Shown here: positions 23,392 through 35,176 of the stretch, in pieces | Layout: each line of letters starts with the position of its first letter | How positions within the stretch are numbered: position 1 is the first letter of the stretch | Source of the DNA: Tetrastigma voinierianum | Lineage: Eukaryota > Streptophyta > Magnoliopsida > Vitales > Vitaceae | Direction of reading: 5' to 3' | Assembly: GCA_016808115.1 (NCBI GenBank) | Contig: JAEQBH010005383.1 | Span: 62,001-126,000, forward strand | DNA length: 64,000 bases | Made by a program: the position numbers and the translations under genes | The notes under the pieces: generated by a model | What the model saw: only the letters and a program-made list of their open reading frames with translations | Told to the model about the DNA's origin: nothing | The model's database searches: none

Positions 23392-25950
23392 TTGATATGG
23401 CGAGATAGGCGAGGTGGGAAGGAAATTCCACGAGTGGCGCCGGGCACCGGGGCGCGCCTGTACGCAGCAGCATCATTGCTGAAGATGGAGGAGTTAATGG
23501 CTTACTATGAGGTGCCCGATAACATTGACCTCCAATTGAGGGATAGGACGGATGAGTCTACCTTACGTGGAGAACATAATGGTGTGTTTTTTACCCGGGA
23601 GCACCTTGCAGTTGGGCTACACTTCCCCGTGCCAGTCCTAGTCAAGCAATTTTTGCATTTTACCCGGGCGCCCCGGGCTCTTATCCACCCCAACGTCATT
23701 CGTATTTTGATCGGGTGTTGCGTGTTGAACCACCTATACCAACTAGATCTCTCATTGGTCGAGCTTTGTATAATTTATTTTCTGAGAATAAGGCAAGGCG
23801 GCTGGATGTCTATGTCGGTTCTGAACCCCCGACTTCAAGTGGTTAACAGGCTCCCCGACTCACCTAAGAAGCAGGTGAAAGGCATATTGCTAGTGAGGGG
23901 ACCCTGGGATGAGTCCCCGGGCTCCCATGGGCTTCCGTTTAATATCAACCGGTCTCAATCTTTCCCAAGTGTGTGGTCGGGTTAAACACAGCTTTGATGG
24001 CCTTTTCGGATATTTGAGTGTATAGGATTAACCTTGGGTTGCTCCATGTAGGAAGCTTGGCGACGGTATTAAGCTGGGTGGAGAAGTCGAGGCTTCGAAA
24101 GATAAAGTCGGCTATTAGAGATTTCCAAGCTAGAGCATCACTACAAGGTTCTCCTAACTCCAAATAATATATCTGTCGTGAGGCGCAATCCGGCCCCTTA
24201 CACCCTCCCAGTCATTCCTCGACCGTTGCCTTCGGACATTGTGGAAGGGGAGCATTTTGTCATTCTTGACCTAGCGTCGATTTCAGGCGTGCGAGTCCCT
24301 CTGATGACTAGTAGTTTGAGGCATTCTAAGTCGGGTGCGAGTCTTTGGAAGTGCATCGGAAAGCTCGTCCACCTTCCCTAGTGAGGATTACAGTTACCTT
24401 ACATCCCGTTCTAATTAGGAGAACCAAGAGTAGCCGTCCCGAATGGTTCCCTTTACTGGCTTGAGTGGGTGGATACGCCCCTGGTGATAAATATTCAGCG
24501 GAAAATGGTGGGCAATGGAGCCGGGCTTTGGAGTCCAGGGAGAGAGATTTCTTTCCACACAGGTTAGTGCCGAACACGGATTTCCCGGGATTTGGAGGAG
24601 GAATGGGAGAGAGGATGGCAGGGGGTACCGCTGGGCGATTCTGTGCTTCTGAAAGAAGGCGTCAGTTGTGATTGAGTCCTAACATCGCCCCGCCCCAGAG
24701 CTGGGACCTAGTCAGCCCGCTGCTGAGGGAGGTTCGGAGGTGCAAGCTATTATCATCCCTGACTCTCTTGAATCGGGGCCCATAGGTCATGAGAGCGGAG
24801 GGTCGCGGATAGAGTCGAAGGAGGCCGATCGGTTCCAAGTGCACTGGGTTAATCCCCCCTTCCCGATTAATTTTGAGGTCAACCCTGTGAGTCAAAGTTT
24901 TATATAGTCCCGGGCTGCTAAGGCCCACCTTTGCGGACAGATTATAACCCATTTGTTATGCTCCTCTGCGTAGGCGAACTCAAGGTAAAATGCTTCGGCT
25001 CCCCAGGCGGGCGAGGTGAAGCGTACATGCATCGGCGGAGCGCACCACGTGGAGAGTCCGCAACGTCGGCCCAGGCAATTTGTATCCGCGCATGCTACGG
25101 TGCGAGTACTTGCTCGGGGCATGGGTCTTGGCGAGGCTACGGTGGCGTTCTGTGCAGGGACTGGAAGGAAGACATCCGGCGGTTATTGTGTGAGATACAA
25201 GTGCGCAATCGTAGCTGGCGTTGGTCGGCGAACTAGTAAGATAGCGGGTTTCGTTATGTGATATTAGTGCCAATGCTTGATTTCTGTATTCCTAATGGGT
25301 TTCTTTGCAGGTCGTCGCTGCTATTGGAAACATGGTGCTTCAGCATCACGAGCTGAGATCCCGGCTAAGGTGGCGGCTGCGTTATATGTCGATCGGGAAT
25401 GGCGAAGCGGGGAGATCTGGTCTTCATTACGAGAGGGCCGGTGCGCATGCCTTCTCCTGGAGATGGAGGCTAAGAAATCTGCTGAAAGGGCCGCCCGGGC
25501 TGAGGCTGAGAGAGATACGACATGCCATGAGTCAGCGATGGCCAAGTTGGAAGGTAGAGGGCCTTTAATACGAAACGCAGATGGATTACGAACTTGATCG
25601 GGTTCAACGTGCCCAGCGCCAGCGGTTGCGGAAGCGCTAGCTGAGGGGCGAAGTCGGCGTGGAGTGCCGACATTGTCCATGGTGGGGAAAGCATGCGAAG
25701 GCGGAAGAAGAACGGTCGTTTGAATGGCAAGAGACACCTTGATCATGGAGCTTGGGACCATAAAGGATGACTTTGGCGCTTTTCGGGAGAAGGTCGTTGC
25801 TGATAGAGAGGCGATGGAGGCCGAGTTCGATGCAAGTGGCGACATGCTGTTCAACTGTAACTATTGTTCAACGTGTTTTACACCGCGACGCTATGCGGGA
25901 AGCAAACCTCGGATCTTGGATGGAATGTCGAGATCCTTAGTCCGGTGACT
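23392..25950 (+). pseudogene. Extra ORF of element C, antisense to its gag-pol
   Basis: A plus-strand protein is encoded in the 3' part of a minus-strand element. The first block (23392-23985, 197 aa) has MAYYEVPDNIDLQL near residues 36-49, FFTREHLAVGLHFPVP, KQFLHFTRAPRALIHPNVIR, and ILLVRGPWDESPGS. Later pieces are 24178-24381 (NPAPYTLPVIPRPLPSDIVE), 25277-25597 with a charged Ala/Glu/Arg-rich coiled-coil-like run (residues ~55-85), and 25724-25948 with MELGTIKDDFGAFREKV. Stops and frameshifts separate them. Extra antisense ORFs between pol and the 3' LTR are known in Tat elements; the phrases match grapevine proteins as I remember them. The function is unknown, and I assign none. Confidence 0.75.
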
Positions 25951-26990
25951 CGAGTTCTTTGCTAACCCTCGTTTGCCCCCAAACGCTGCTTGCTTTGGCC
26001 CCAATCCAAGCGCGGGTTAGCGGGGCGTCGAAGAATAACCCGACGCCGTAGGAGAAGCGACTCTTAGATGGGTCTCCGGCCTGGGTTGGGCTGTGAGATT
26101 GAGATACCCCTTCTTGCTGGGGCTTGAGTGCTTTGCGGTGAACTTCGTCTTATTGATGTTTGCATCCTTGATTTACATCCCTTTTCTTTCTTCGTTTACT
26201 TTTTGTTTGATACCCTATTGTGTTTTGATACTCGCCCGTCAGGGTTTGTATTGATTTTGTTAGCTCATTCGGGCTCGCATGCGCTGTAGAAACCACTGTC
26301 GCCGCCGGTCGCAAATCCTGTCGATTATCTGTTTAGTATACTGTCAGTGTTCGCGCAACGTGAGGTGATCGTTCTGCATCCGATCTGTTTGTTATCTGAA
26401 TTGGCGTGTCTGCCGATGCTGACACAAATAAATCATTCTGTATCGAACATAAATCGAAATGGGCGTTCGTTATCTTGGGTCGATAGTTTAATCATCGGGA
26501 CGGTCGATGATAGATGCGTCTGTGCCGGGTGGTCGGATCGACCTGCGTCATCGTTACTAAGTGCAGTGGTTTATCGTGCAGGGGATCTGTCATTTGTCAT
26601 CTGGTTGCAGTGTCGATGATTCGCGGGGCGGTGAACATTCTTTGATCGTCAATTTTTGAATGTGACCGGGTTCCGCCGCCGGTGAGTGATTGGATCGTTG
26701 CTTTGCGATCGACTAAAAACGTTGGATTAAATAAATTATCGGGCGGATAGTGTTTTCTTCATATCATTTATTGGTATGATCAACATCTATGATGATAAAT
26801 CATTCTTGCTTAATGATTAAATGACTAAACTCGATTGTGTCATAACAAATCGGATTATATCATTCTTTGCATCAGGGCTTTTAAAATTGACCAGCTAGAC
26901 ATTATCTATGATGGGTCGGATAAGTCATTCTTGCCCACGTAAAGACTTTAAGTTTGACCCTATATTGAAAATATCACGAGAGAACATGTA
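25951..26990. other. Element C spacer between antisense ORF and integrase
   Basis: No conserved domain is seen on either strand. The 90-aa frame at 26347-26619 has no motif. This region is where the 3' ends of the two opposing coding regions face each other. Confidence 0.4.
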
Positions 26991-28262
26991 GGTAGGCAAA
27001 AATAAGAATATTCTTTTATTGATAATACCTTCTTAGTTGCGTGGCATTCCACATTCTAGGTACAAGGGTTCCATATGTTTTATCTATAGCGTAGGATCTG
27101 GATTCACCGCTTCACGTGGCGACTGGGTCCCTCGATTAGGTTGGAATTTCCCTCTGATGAGATTACGCGGTATTCTCGAACACTTTCCTTAAGACCGATC
27201 GCGGTTAAAGCGCTGAGGCTTTACGTTTGTTATAAGAGTTTGCCAGCGGCGTTGATAGAGGGCGGTGCCTCACGGATTCTTGTGGCCTCTGCAGCTATCG
27301 CCGTCTAACTCCACGGCTGTGATTCGTATTTTTCGACTTCGGGCGTAGTTGTTGGATGGTGGGCGGACAGTTTCGAATTGGGGATATGACTTTCATCCGT
27401 AAGTGACATGAGAGGCAGTAGGTGGCTTTCGAGACGTGGTGTAGGCCCAAAAGCACCTCGGGGAGTTCTTCCACCCCATTTCCTTTAAGCGAGTCCTTAG
27501 TTTTCAAGAGCGTCAACAAGGTTTTGTTGGAGGCTTACCTTGAACTTGACCTTTGCGGATACCGGGTAGAGTATAAATTTTTTATCTCTTTAATTCTGAC
27601 AAAAGTCATTAGACTCGGCAAGTCATTGCGACCCGTTATCTAATCGATTGATCTTAGGATGGCTTAGAAAGACAATGTTTTCGGATAAGCGAATATCATG
27701 CTATCTTTGATTGGCGAAAGCGTCGACCCTCTATCCATTCTTGAAATAATCGGTGGCGACCCGATAATAGTTTCTTTTAGTCGATCACGCGGTGGGCGAT
27801 GGGCCAACTATATCAATCTAGTGAAGCGAATGGCCCGCAGAAGCAAAGAGATGGAACCAAGTCTTGCACTAGTGATTTCAGATAGGGACATTGGCCCGGT
27901 AAGGGTCACATTTCTTAGCGTGTCGGCGATGTTTGACTTCATAGTTGGCGATAATACCTGAGTGTGAGCGGTGTCTTTAGAGTTCTTCCCCGGTGATTCA
28001 GCATATGCCTTCGTATGGTCGAAGCTAATACCTCTTAGCCTTGCTTTCGGGGTTAGACACATCGGGTATGGCCCGCCCGGGGATCATTTGTATAGATTTG
28101 CCCGGAGTCTACCATGGAGAATCTGGCCGACTGTCGAAGACCTTGAGCCTTATATCTGTCATTAGGTGGTTTCGTGGCTATGTATAGTCGTGGGTCCATC
28201 GAGACGAGGGCTTCCTCTATCCCCAGCTTACTTAGGCATGCATTATTGAGAGTCCGGTTCAT
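26990..28262 (-). pseudogene. Element C integrase
   Basis: The minus-strand pieces are in expected order. 28053-28262 carries VDSGQIYTNDPRAGHTRCV, resembling the VDGxLY..xxYLRC start of Tat integrases. 27900-28030 gives a shifted NHRGRTL and then AHTQV..SPTMKSNIAD, matching the H2C2 zinc-binding region. 27295-27519 gives LKGNGVEELPEVLLGL, the KWVEELPGVLWAY part of the core. Between 27520 and 27800 the catalytic D region is too decayed to read. Assignment rests on phrase order and position between RNase H and the antisense ORF. Confidence 0.6.
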
Positions 28263-28339
28263 TAGTAGATGAGAATCTGATTTCCCTTATCGGCAATGAA
28301 GCAACCATGGCGACTAAGGCGTTGGCCCTCATTCTGCGA

Positions 28340-28570
28340 TCCGGGGGCGTGTTTAAGTTTCAAACGAGAAATTATTTAATTTTACGCTTGACTAGGGAAG
28401 CATGCCGCCGTGGGGGATCCTGGGGCCTTCAGTGCGTTAACACATCGACAACTAGGCGTGAATCGCGCTCTGGTGAAGATTCTCAGCACCATATAGCAGT
28501 CTGACTCGAGGTTAGATATCATGGCCTCGTGCTGATTCATTGTTAGTGAGGCGCTGAAGCTAACCTGCTA
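28340..28570 (-). pseudogene. Element C second RNase H, remnant
   Basis: On the minus strand a GFSAS phrase is followed after a frame change by an NNESARG.. stretch that aligns to the NNEAEYEA glutamate motif, then LRIFTRAR where LRI(Y/F)xDSRL is expected, so the aspartate is lost. Position directly after an IELSEYDIQYKSR phrase (28700-28771) is right for the additional RNase H of Tat elements. Heavily degraded. Confidence 0.45.
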
Positions 28571-29070
28571 CCTGTTAATCCTCTCCCGATTAGGAGTTGT
28601 CCTAGACGATGCACGCGGTTTGTCACGGAAGCCCCATCTTCGGCCCGAGTGTCTACGATGTTTCATCGGGGTGCAGTGTAAATCTGAGTTTACTGATGAA
28701 GTCGGCCCGAAGACTTGCCCTTTCTTTGAAAGTCTCGACTTGTACTGGATGTCGTACTCGCTTAACTCCATTGCTCAACGGGCCATCCTTCCGGACATAT
28801 CATATTTATGAATTGTGCCCCGAAGTGGAAGATCAGTTAGCACCACAACGGGATGAGCCTGGAAGTATGAGCAGACCTTTTGGGCGATTTGTCCAGGCCC
28901 AGGCATTTCGCTCAGTGGTATATCTTGTCTCTGCGTCGGTTAAGGATTTGCTGACAAAGAACACAGGACTCAACTTTGCATCCCCACATTCTTTAAACAA
29001 GGCGGCACTTACTACTATATCAGAGGTTGCTAGGTAGAGGTAGAGTGTGTCATCGGCTTCTGGGCTCACA
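28571..29070 (-). pseudogene. Element C RT-linked RNase H
   Basis: In frame 28833-29069 (78 aa) the sequence reads DTLYLYLATSDIVVSAALFK, then PVFFVSKSLTDAETRYTTE, the canonical RT-linked RNase H of Tat gypsy elements. Frame 28568-28771 begins MELSEYDIQYKSRLSKKGQV, the segment leading to the second RNase H. A stop and a frame change separate them. Confidence 0.8.
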
Positions 29071-29380
29071 AGAATCGGGGGCTTTGTTAGTTATTGCTTT
29101 ATTGCCATGAATGCCCAGTCGCATTCCTCATTCCATTCGGCCCGGTTGGCTCCCTTTGGGTGTGAAGAAGGTTTGACGATTAGTGAGTAGAAAATAAAGC
29201 GGCTCAGGCTGACCAACCGACCGGTCGGTTGCTGGATCCTTCTTGGGCGGGGCGTTGATTTCAAGATAGCCTTAAATTTGTCTGGGGATTAGCCTCTGTT
29301 CCCTTTGGGTTACCATAAAGCTAGGAATGTCGGTATTGTTTTGCAGTCCCAAGGCACATTTTAAGGGGTTCAGTTTCATG

Positions 29381-30156
29381 TCATACTCTCGCGGAGGTCG
29401 AGATATGCATTGGGATGCGCGAGTGTGATCGGTATTGCTTGGATTTTACCGACATATCATCAATATAGACTTCCATTGTGCTCTTAGATGCTTGGTGAAA
29501 CATCTTCATCACCAACCTTTGATAGGTGGCCCCAGCATTCTTTAAGCCCAAAGGCATCACATTGTAACAGTAAAGTCCATGGGGAGTTATGAAAGATGTT
29601 TTTTCTGCATCCGTGGGGTGCATGAGGATCTGGTGATACCCTGAGAAGGCATCCAGAAAAGATAGCATACTGTCCATTTGTTCCCCTTCTTTGGGACAAC
29701 CACCATCTGTTCTATACGGGGCAGAGGGAAGCTGTCTTTTGGGCATGTGTCATTGAGGTCCGTGTAATCCACACATACTCTCCATTTGTTCCCCTTCTTT
29801 GGGACAACCACCACGTTGGCCAGCCATTCCGGGTACTTAACTACTCTGATAAACCCGTTCTGTAGAAGATTATCGACCTCGGTTTGGATAACCAAATGGT
29901 GGTCAGGATGAAAGAGCCTCACTTTTTGTCTGATCGGCTTAGCGGATGGGGTGACATTTAGTTTGTGTGAGGAGTGCGTGGAGCTTATTCCTGTCATATC
30001 GGCATGGGCCCAAGCAAATACATCAACATTCAACTGCAGCATATGACATAGCTGGGCCTTCTCCTCCTCGGATAGGAGGGTACTAACGTAGATGCATCTG
30101 TCCAGGCCCGCCCGAGGGCATGGCCAAGGATCAGCGCGTGACTCTCTATCCTCCAA
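29381..30156 (-). pseudogene. Element C reverse transcriptase
   Basis: Two overlapping minus-strand frames cover the domain. 29587-30156 (189 aa) has LNVDVFAWAHADMTGI, KPIRQKVRLFHPDHHLVIQT, GFIRVVKYPEWLANVVVVPK, WRVCVDYTDLNDTCPKDSF, and FPLPRIEQMV. 29381-29746 (121 aa) continues with LSFLDAFSGYHQILMHP, EKTSFITPHGLYCYNVMP, GLKNAGATYQRLV, and VYIDDMSVKSK, the YXDD catalytic box. Near 29700-29780 a segment reading VVVPKKGNKW is present twice, a short internal duplication that breaks the frame. The catalytic residues are intact, but the protein cannot be made as one chain. Confidence 0.88.
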
Positions 30157-30900
30157 GGCGGTGAGGTGGATGTTTGTGATTGCTGTGCTGGGTTGATCCT
30201 CGGGATGGTTCGCGGGGAGCTCCTTATTCGTCCGTGCGGTGAGTTGATAGCCTTGTCGCGGGACTAGCTAGCTTCCCTGAAGGTCTACTTGCCCCTGGAA
30301 ACCGCGGTCGGGTGGCCTAATTGTTTGAGGTGTGCGTGGAAGTGCGGCTTTCATGGAGTGTAGCCAAGCCCTAACCCGGGATGGCATTTAGCCATGGTCG
30401 AGTCTTCAACTCACAGGAAGCGGCGCTGGCGAGGTGCAGGACCGCCTTGACGGAAAGGCGATGTCCCCCGACTATCAATGTGGTAGCCTGTTAAAACTGA
30501 CAAAACCCTACAGTGACCAGGATGATCAAGCGGGACTCTCATACCTTAAAAGGTAGGAAATGTAATGCATCGTTTTGCACGGATCGACGAGACCTGTGTG
30601 CACATCAAAGCTGATAATACACATGAAGTAAAGGAAGTACAAATGTATCGTAATGAGGGAGGTAATGGCCGGGTAGGGTTAATAGGGAAAGGATATAGGG
30701 TCGATCCTTGGCTGAAGCCCATTGTGATGTTCTCACGGGCGCTAACGATTGTCCACCACAGCTCGACCCGAGGAGCCGCCTAGAGCATTTTCTCCTCTGC
30801 TTTTTGGGTGATCTTGTTTGTCGGTCGGTCCTGATATAAAGGATTATGGCGGTACGGGAGCCAAGGCATGCTTCGGTATCAACTGTGTTCTCCGGTGTGG
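30157..30900 (-). pseudogene. Element C protease region
   Basis: The minus strand near 30540-30680 reads PHYDTFVLPLLHV, then in another frame DVHTGLVDP, which resembles the PH.DALVV.L..DVHRVLVDPGS motif of plant gypsy proteases, but the GSS after the active Asp is not conserved. The rest (30157-30540) is linker with several stops and no recognisable domain. Confidence 0.5.
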
Positions 30901-32496
30901 GAATGTCTTGCCACCCTCGGGTTGACTCTATATATACAACAAGTCTGGCCGAATCAGTTTTTCCACTAGGAATTTCAAGCTTTGGCAATGGTTGGTTTTG
31001 TGGCCATGGTCCCTATGATAATCACACATTAGGGATTTGTTACGTTGGTTGGACCCGCCCTCATAGGTGGGGGCCACTTGAAAATCGAGAGTCGGATGAG
31101 GGGTAGAGCCGTCATAGGCTATGTTGAGAGAAGAGTGAGGCGGGGGGCTCCTTCCTCTTCCCGGTTCTGCCGGGCGCTTTTGACCCTTGTTTTGGCTGCT
31201 CTTCTGTTCGGATGAGCCTTTGGTGGCCGGCTTGCCACTCTAGGTGGTTGTCATTACAGTTTGTGAGGCGGCCCGAATGTTGTCTTCATCGTGGATAACT
31301 TATCTGCCCTCTGATACAATTCTTCCATGGTTGCGGGCGGATCTAGGGATAAAGATTAGAAGAACAGGGTGGTTGGTCCAAAGCTTCTTTGGATGTTTTG
31401 CAGGACCGCATCCATACTATAAATATCAATCTGCTGGACAGCTTGTCCGAACCTACGTGTGCAGTCCCGGATGGATTCGTCTTCTCGTTTGAGGATAGCT
31501 TGGAGGGAGCTGATATTCCCTTTTGCACGGTGAGCACGAATCTTGGGAGACGAACCACGACCTGACTCGCCCGGTCAGTTTATTGACTCTCTCTTGGAAG
31601 TTTGTGGAACAGTGACCAAGAGTAGACCACTTGAAATTTGGTCGGGAACACTTTGCAATCGATGATTCCGGCGTTGAGGATCATTGCTTGGTTGAAATGC
31701 AACATGTGATCGTACGGATTAGAAGAGCCGTCGTACATAGCAAATGGCGGAATGACCAATCTGCGAGGAGGCTCATAGTGTAAATATCTTTGCCCCGAAG
31801 GGGAGGGCCCGACATGTCGTGCGGTCCACCGGTGGGGATAAGAAATTTGCATGTGGGGCGGGAGCGCCGGATGGATCTGTGCATGTAGAAATGGAAGTCG
31901 TTCCCAGGCAGGAGTGTTAATATGCTCGAGGGGACTAATTCCGAGCCAGAGTGCATCCTCTTGACTCTTTTCACATTGATGCGTCGTATTCGGCTCATAG
32001 CCATTGGATTAAGCGAGGAGGTCTCTTTCTAGACTCGGCTTCCGCATTGCTCAGGGGTGGTGAGCGACGGGGAAGTGAAGAGCTATTCGAAGAGAGCTCG
32101 TCATCAGCCTGGTGATCACTATGGTCGGGCAAGACGGGCTCTTTCCCTTTATTCGCCCGGGCTAGGGGTACGATGCAGGCGACATCTTGGGATTGCTCCC
32201 GGGCTGTTGGACTCAGAGGGATTAAGTGGCGGTGATTCTCTCTTTGTAATGATCGTATGTTCTTGTAATTCGGCCATCTACCTGGCCTGCTCCTCCTATT
32301 TCGCCTCCATCTCGTGGCGCCAGTGAAGAAACTGGTCCTCGATGGGTGGATTTACTGGGTTGCTGGACATGGCGATAAGTTCTGACGGTCCGGTGGGATG
32401 TTCGAGAATGACCAAGGCTTCGGAGATCGGGAGATCGCTGCGGGAGCGGGTGTGCCGACTCTCGCGTCTTCGCCTCGAGATTTGCCCTTTCGGCAT
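30901..32496 (-). pseudogene. Element C gag
   Basis: The start lies about 20 bp inside the primer site: frame 32296-32496 begins MPKGQI and ends in NPVNPPIEDQFLHWRHEMEA. Frame 31580-31852 (90 aa) has PPFAMYDGSSNPYDHMLHFN and QAMILNAG, the most conserved phrase of Tat gag, then FHKLPRES. 31343-31558 continues QKGISAPSKLSSNEK in a broken frame. The C-terminal zinc knuckle is not visible. The chain would be the capsid precursor. Confidence 0.75.
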
Positions 32497-32498
32497 TT

Positions 32499-32515
32499 CC
32501 GCAGAGACGGTGCCA
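32499..32515 (-). other. Element C primer binding site
   Basis: The minus strand reads TGGCACCGTCTCTGCGG just inside the LTR, close to the TGGCGCCGT.. site typical of Tat/Athila elements (3' end of a tRNA, usually tRNA-Asp). The gag Met follows within a few bases. Confidence 0.75.
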
Positions 32516-32517
32516 AT

Positions 32518-33140
32518 TGTAGTCTCGAGATTCTTAGAGTCAGTGGATCGTCAGAGGCATTCACCGATTGGTTGCAACTGCCAAACGAGCAAAGAAGGCA
32601 GCGGTGGTATTAAAGTCGCCCCTCCGATGGCAAAGTTAGCTTTATTGGAAGACTGAGAATCAGAACTGCAGTTCTTTCAATCAAGAATGTCATACCTCAT
32701 CTGGTGTGATTCTTTTCTCTTTTATGGAGGGAGAACGTGGATCCACCTTCTATGGAGAGTGGACAATTTCTTCCCGCCAAAGATAGGGAAGGTGGCTCTG
32801 CAGCTTCGGGAAGGATGACTTGTGCTTTAACTTTTATGCTAACTTCCACTTTCGAGCAGACCACTTGTTGGGAGTGCTTTCCTATTCCGTTGGAGGCGGG
32901 GTGACTGATTCTTAGGAGAAGATATACTTATATCATGGAGAACCATTTGGCGGTTTAACAACGGTAAGTCGGCTGATCGAAAGGAAGCATTCGGGTGAAG
33001 AGGCATTGAACTTCGAGTGCATCGAGAGGAGGCATCGGGGTGAAGGTGCTTTCGAGCATTCGGTAGTCGCCGGGCATTCCTGGGCCTATTCACTGTCCTG
33101 GGCCAGCTGGCTTTAGGGCCTGGTCCCATCGGGGACCCAC
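32518..33140 (-). repeat. Element C 5' LTR
   Basis: Starts TGTAGTCTCGAGATTC on the plus strand and aligns block by block with 21493-22150. The last ~60 bp are decayed, so the right boundary (33140-33185) and target duplication cannot be fixed. Confidence 0.8.
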
Positions 33141-33184
33141 TTAAATTTGGTACGGTTGGCTAGAGGCGCCCGGTCGATGGTATA

Positions 33185-33420
33185 TGGCTTGTGGCCTCCG
33201 GTGGAGCAGTTTTTTTCGGTGGACCACGTCTTTTCCTAAATAAAGGAGTCACACTAGGGTTTTATTTCTTATTTTATTTTCCTTTTAAAAAATTTACAAA
33301 AATAAGTGGCGACTCCAAAAAACCATCTTTTAAAAAAAAATGGTTTTTTTCAAAGAAATAAAAATAAAAAGCAAGTCTCACCATCAAGTGGGGACGCACA
33401 TGAAAAATGCGGGGTCCACA
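33185..33420 (+). repeat. Element A 3' LTR, right part
   Basis: After C the LTR resumes with AAAGGAGTCACACTAGGG, then AAATAAGTGGCGACTCC, and ends GCGGGGTCCACA at 33420. Bases 33421-33425 (AAGCC) may be the target duplication; the matching copy lies outside the window. Together with 18816-21492 the LTR is about 2.9 kb. Confidence 0.7.
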
Positions 33421-34300
33421 AAGCCCTTCCAAAAATCCGTGCAATATTTAAAACAATTTTTTTATTTAAAAAAACAAAATAATATCCAAAACTAATGTCT
33501 TTTTGGCATGTCATTAAAACCGTAGTTAGTGCCTATGGTTTTAATTGTTTTAAAAAAATTTAAACCGTAATCACCAACTACAATTTTGATGACAACAATA
33601 AAACATTAATTTTGACATTATTTTAAAACATGTATTACTTTATGAATTTAAAAAAAATTGTTAGAATATGTATAAATTTTAATTTGTATTAATTCATTTT
33701 TATAAAGAATATATAGGATAATTTTCTAGTTGTTATATTATTGTAATATTATGTTTTTATCGAATAAGGAAAGATTTTAGAATATCTCTATAAATATTTT
33801 TGGTCATGAGGGAAAAACATATAGAGATATATGAGTTTATAAAGACTATTACGTGTGCGTGATGTAAGAGTTTAAGAAATTGAGAGTTTGTACTGTAGGC
33901 ATTTTTTATTATTATGAGCATCGTAGAGTTTTGTGAATTTATGATTTTCCTAGTCATTGGAATATTTTGATACTTCAATCTTGTATTATGTTTTAAGAAT
34001 AGATGGAAATATTCTCATTAAACAGAATAGAGGCATGATTGGCCGAACCACGTTACAACTCTCGTGCAACTTTATGTGATTATGAGTTAAATTATAATTA
34101 TTTATTGTTTTTTAATTGATTTGAGCTTTGTTGAGATCTCAGTTGAAAACAGCAGCTCCTTTGAAACTTTAGTTTAAAGCAATCAAAGAAAACTCAGAAT
34201 CAGACTGATGGAACCAGGCTTTGGGTTTATAAATCGAGTCAACGAAGCTTGGCTTACATGTCGGCTACGTAGACTCGATTACACCCATTCCGTTCCCCAT
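33421..34300 (+). repeat. Dispersed repeat R, copy 1 (host target of element A)
   Basis: The sequence from 'CCTTCCAAAAATC' onward aligns with 53985-54124 and then 56241-56995 in the same orientation. Shared landmarks are CATGTCATTAAAACCGTAGT, TTTTGACATTATTTTAAAAC, GGAAAGATTTTAGAATATC/GGAAATATTTTAGAACATC, and AACTCTCGTGCAACTTTATG. No coding capacity. The class is unknown. Copy 1 lacks the solo LTR found in copy 2. The element A LTR ends exactly at its left edge. Confidence 0.75.
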
Positions 34301-34398
34301 ATAAAGATTGGATTTTGTAACGATGCCTGGCCAGCCAATTGGATTTTCTTCACAGAAAAGAGTGGAGACATGAAATACACAGAAACCAGAGCAAGAGA

Positions 34399-34792
34399 TG
34401 AATACTGTTGTGTACTCTCTTCTGGCTGGAATCCCCACATCCACGCTGCCTTTCTTCCCTCCAAAACCTGGTTCTTTTCTCTTTTCCTGCTTCCCAATTC
34501 CATTCCCCATCATTCTCATTCATACTTATTATTGTCTTTTTGATTTCTTGGGACGTCAATTCCATTACTGGTAGCAGTAATAATAGTGGCAAGAGGGCTC
34601 GATTGCAGTTCAGTTCTCGGGTCACAATGTGTTCTTCAAATCCTTCTTCGATTCCATCAGCCGGGTACCGCCAACCCAAGGTGGTGTGGATATGGACGGA
34701 GAGCAAGCAAGTGATGACGGCAGCCGTCGAGAGGGGATGGAACACTTTCTTTTTCCCGCCTGATCGTCGAGAACTCGCCAATGAATGGTCCT
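34399..34792 (+). pseudogene. 3-dehydroquinate synthase II-like gene, exon 1
   Basis: An open frame reads SNNSGKRARLQFSSRVTMCS, then SAGYRQPKVVWIWTESKQVM, TAAVERGWNTFFF, and PPDRRELANEWS, stopping at a good splice donor (GTAAGT at 34793, phase 1). This matches, from memory, the plastid protein related to archaeal-type 3-dehydroquinate synthase (DHQS II family), which in archaea makes dehydroquinate for aromatic amino acids; the plant role is not settled. The chain is open from 34408, with internal Met codons at 34408 and 34627; a transit peptide would lie upstream of 34627 but is unclear. The exon itself is intact. The gene is called decayed because exon 2 is broken and the rest is missing. 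Confidence 0.7.
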
Positions 34793-35176
34793 GTAAGTGG
34801 GTTAAGTCTTGTTTTTATAGTTCGTGAACTGCATGTTCACTGTTTGGTTTTATGCCTCTGTGGAAGAGTTAATGGCAAAGGTTATTAGTAGTTGTATAGA
34901 GGTTTGCTTTTGGTATAGTGGAATTGGGTTTTCCCGGAAGTGAAAGAACATTAGATTTTGTGCTGCCGATTTTAAGAGTTTTCGGAATTTGCTTTGCATG
35001 TTAAGAGTAACCCATGATATTTTCAGTGGAACAAAACATGCCGAAATGGAAATATAGCCAATGCCCATTTGTGGATTTTACTTGGTTAATATCTGTATTT
35101 AGGTTTACTTGTACTTATACTACGATCTTTCATGAAGTGTATGATTCTGATGTTTTTCTTTGAGAGAATCAAACAG
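34793..35176 (+). other. Intron 1 of the dehydroquinate synthase-like gene
   Basis: The stretch starts GTAAGT and ends CAAACAG. It is T-rich, without other signals. Confidence 0.6.

Larger units (their letters stand above)
21493..33140 (-). mobile_element. Element C: minus-strand Tat-type Ty3/gypsy element nested in A's LTR
   Basis: Short LTRs (21493-22150 and 32518 to about 33140) share long blocks such as ATTCACC, GGTGGTATTCCGTCGCCCC and GAACGTGGATCCACCTTC. On the minus strand the order is 5' LTR, primer site (TGGCACCGTCTCTGCGG), gag, protease, RT, two RNase H domains, integrase, a plus-strand open reading frame and the 3' LTR with a purine tract. The interior is about 10.4 kb. The TGGCGCCGT-type primer site, dual RNase H and antisense reading frame are Tat traits. 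Frames are heavily broken. Confidence 0.85.

Noticed and set aside
25321..25854. 177-aa minus-strand frame
   Set aside because: Opposite strand of C's antisense ORF; the plus-strand frames carry the conserved phrases and coiled-coil-like tail.
34350..34781. 143-aa minus-strand frame
   Set aside because: Shadow of exon 1 of the 3-dehydroquinate synthase-like gene; it lacks conserved sequence of its own.
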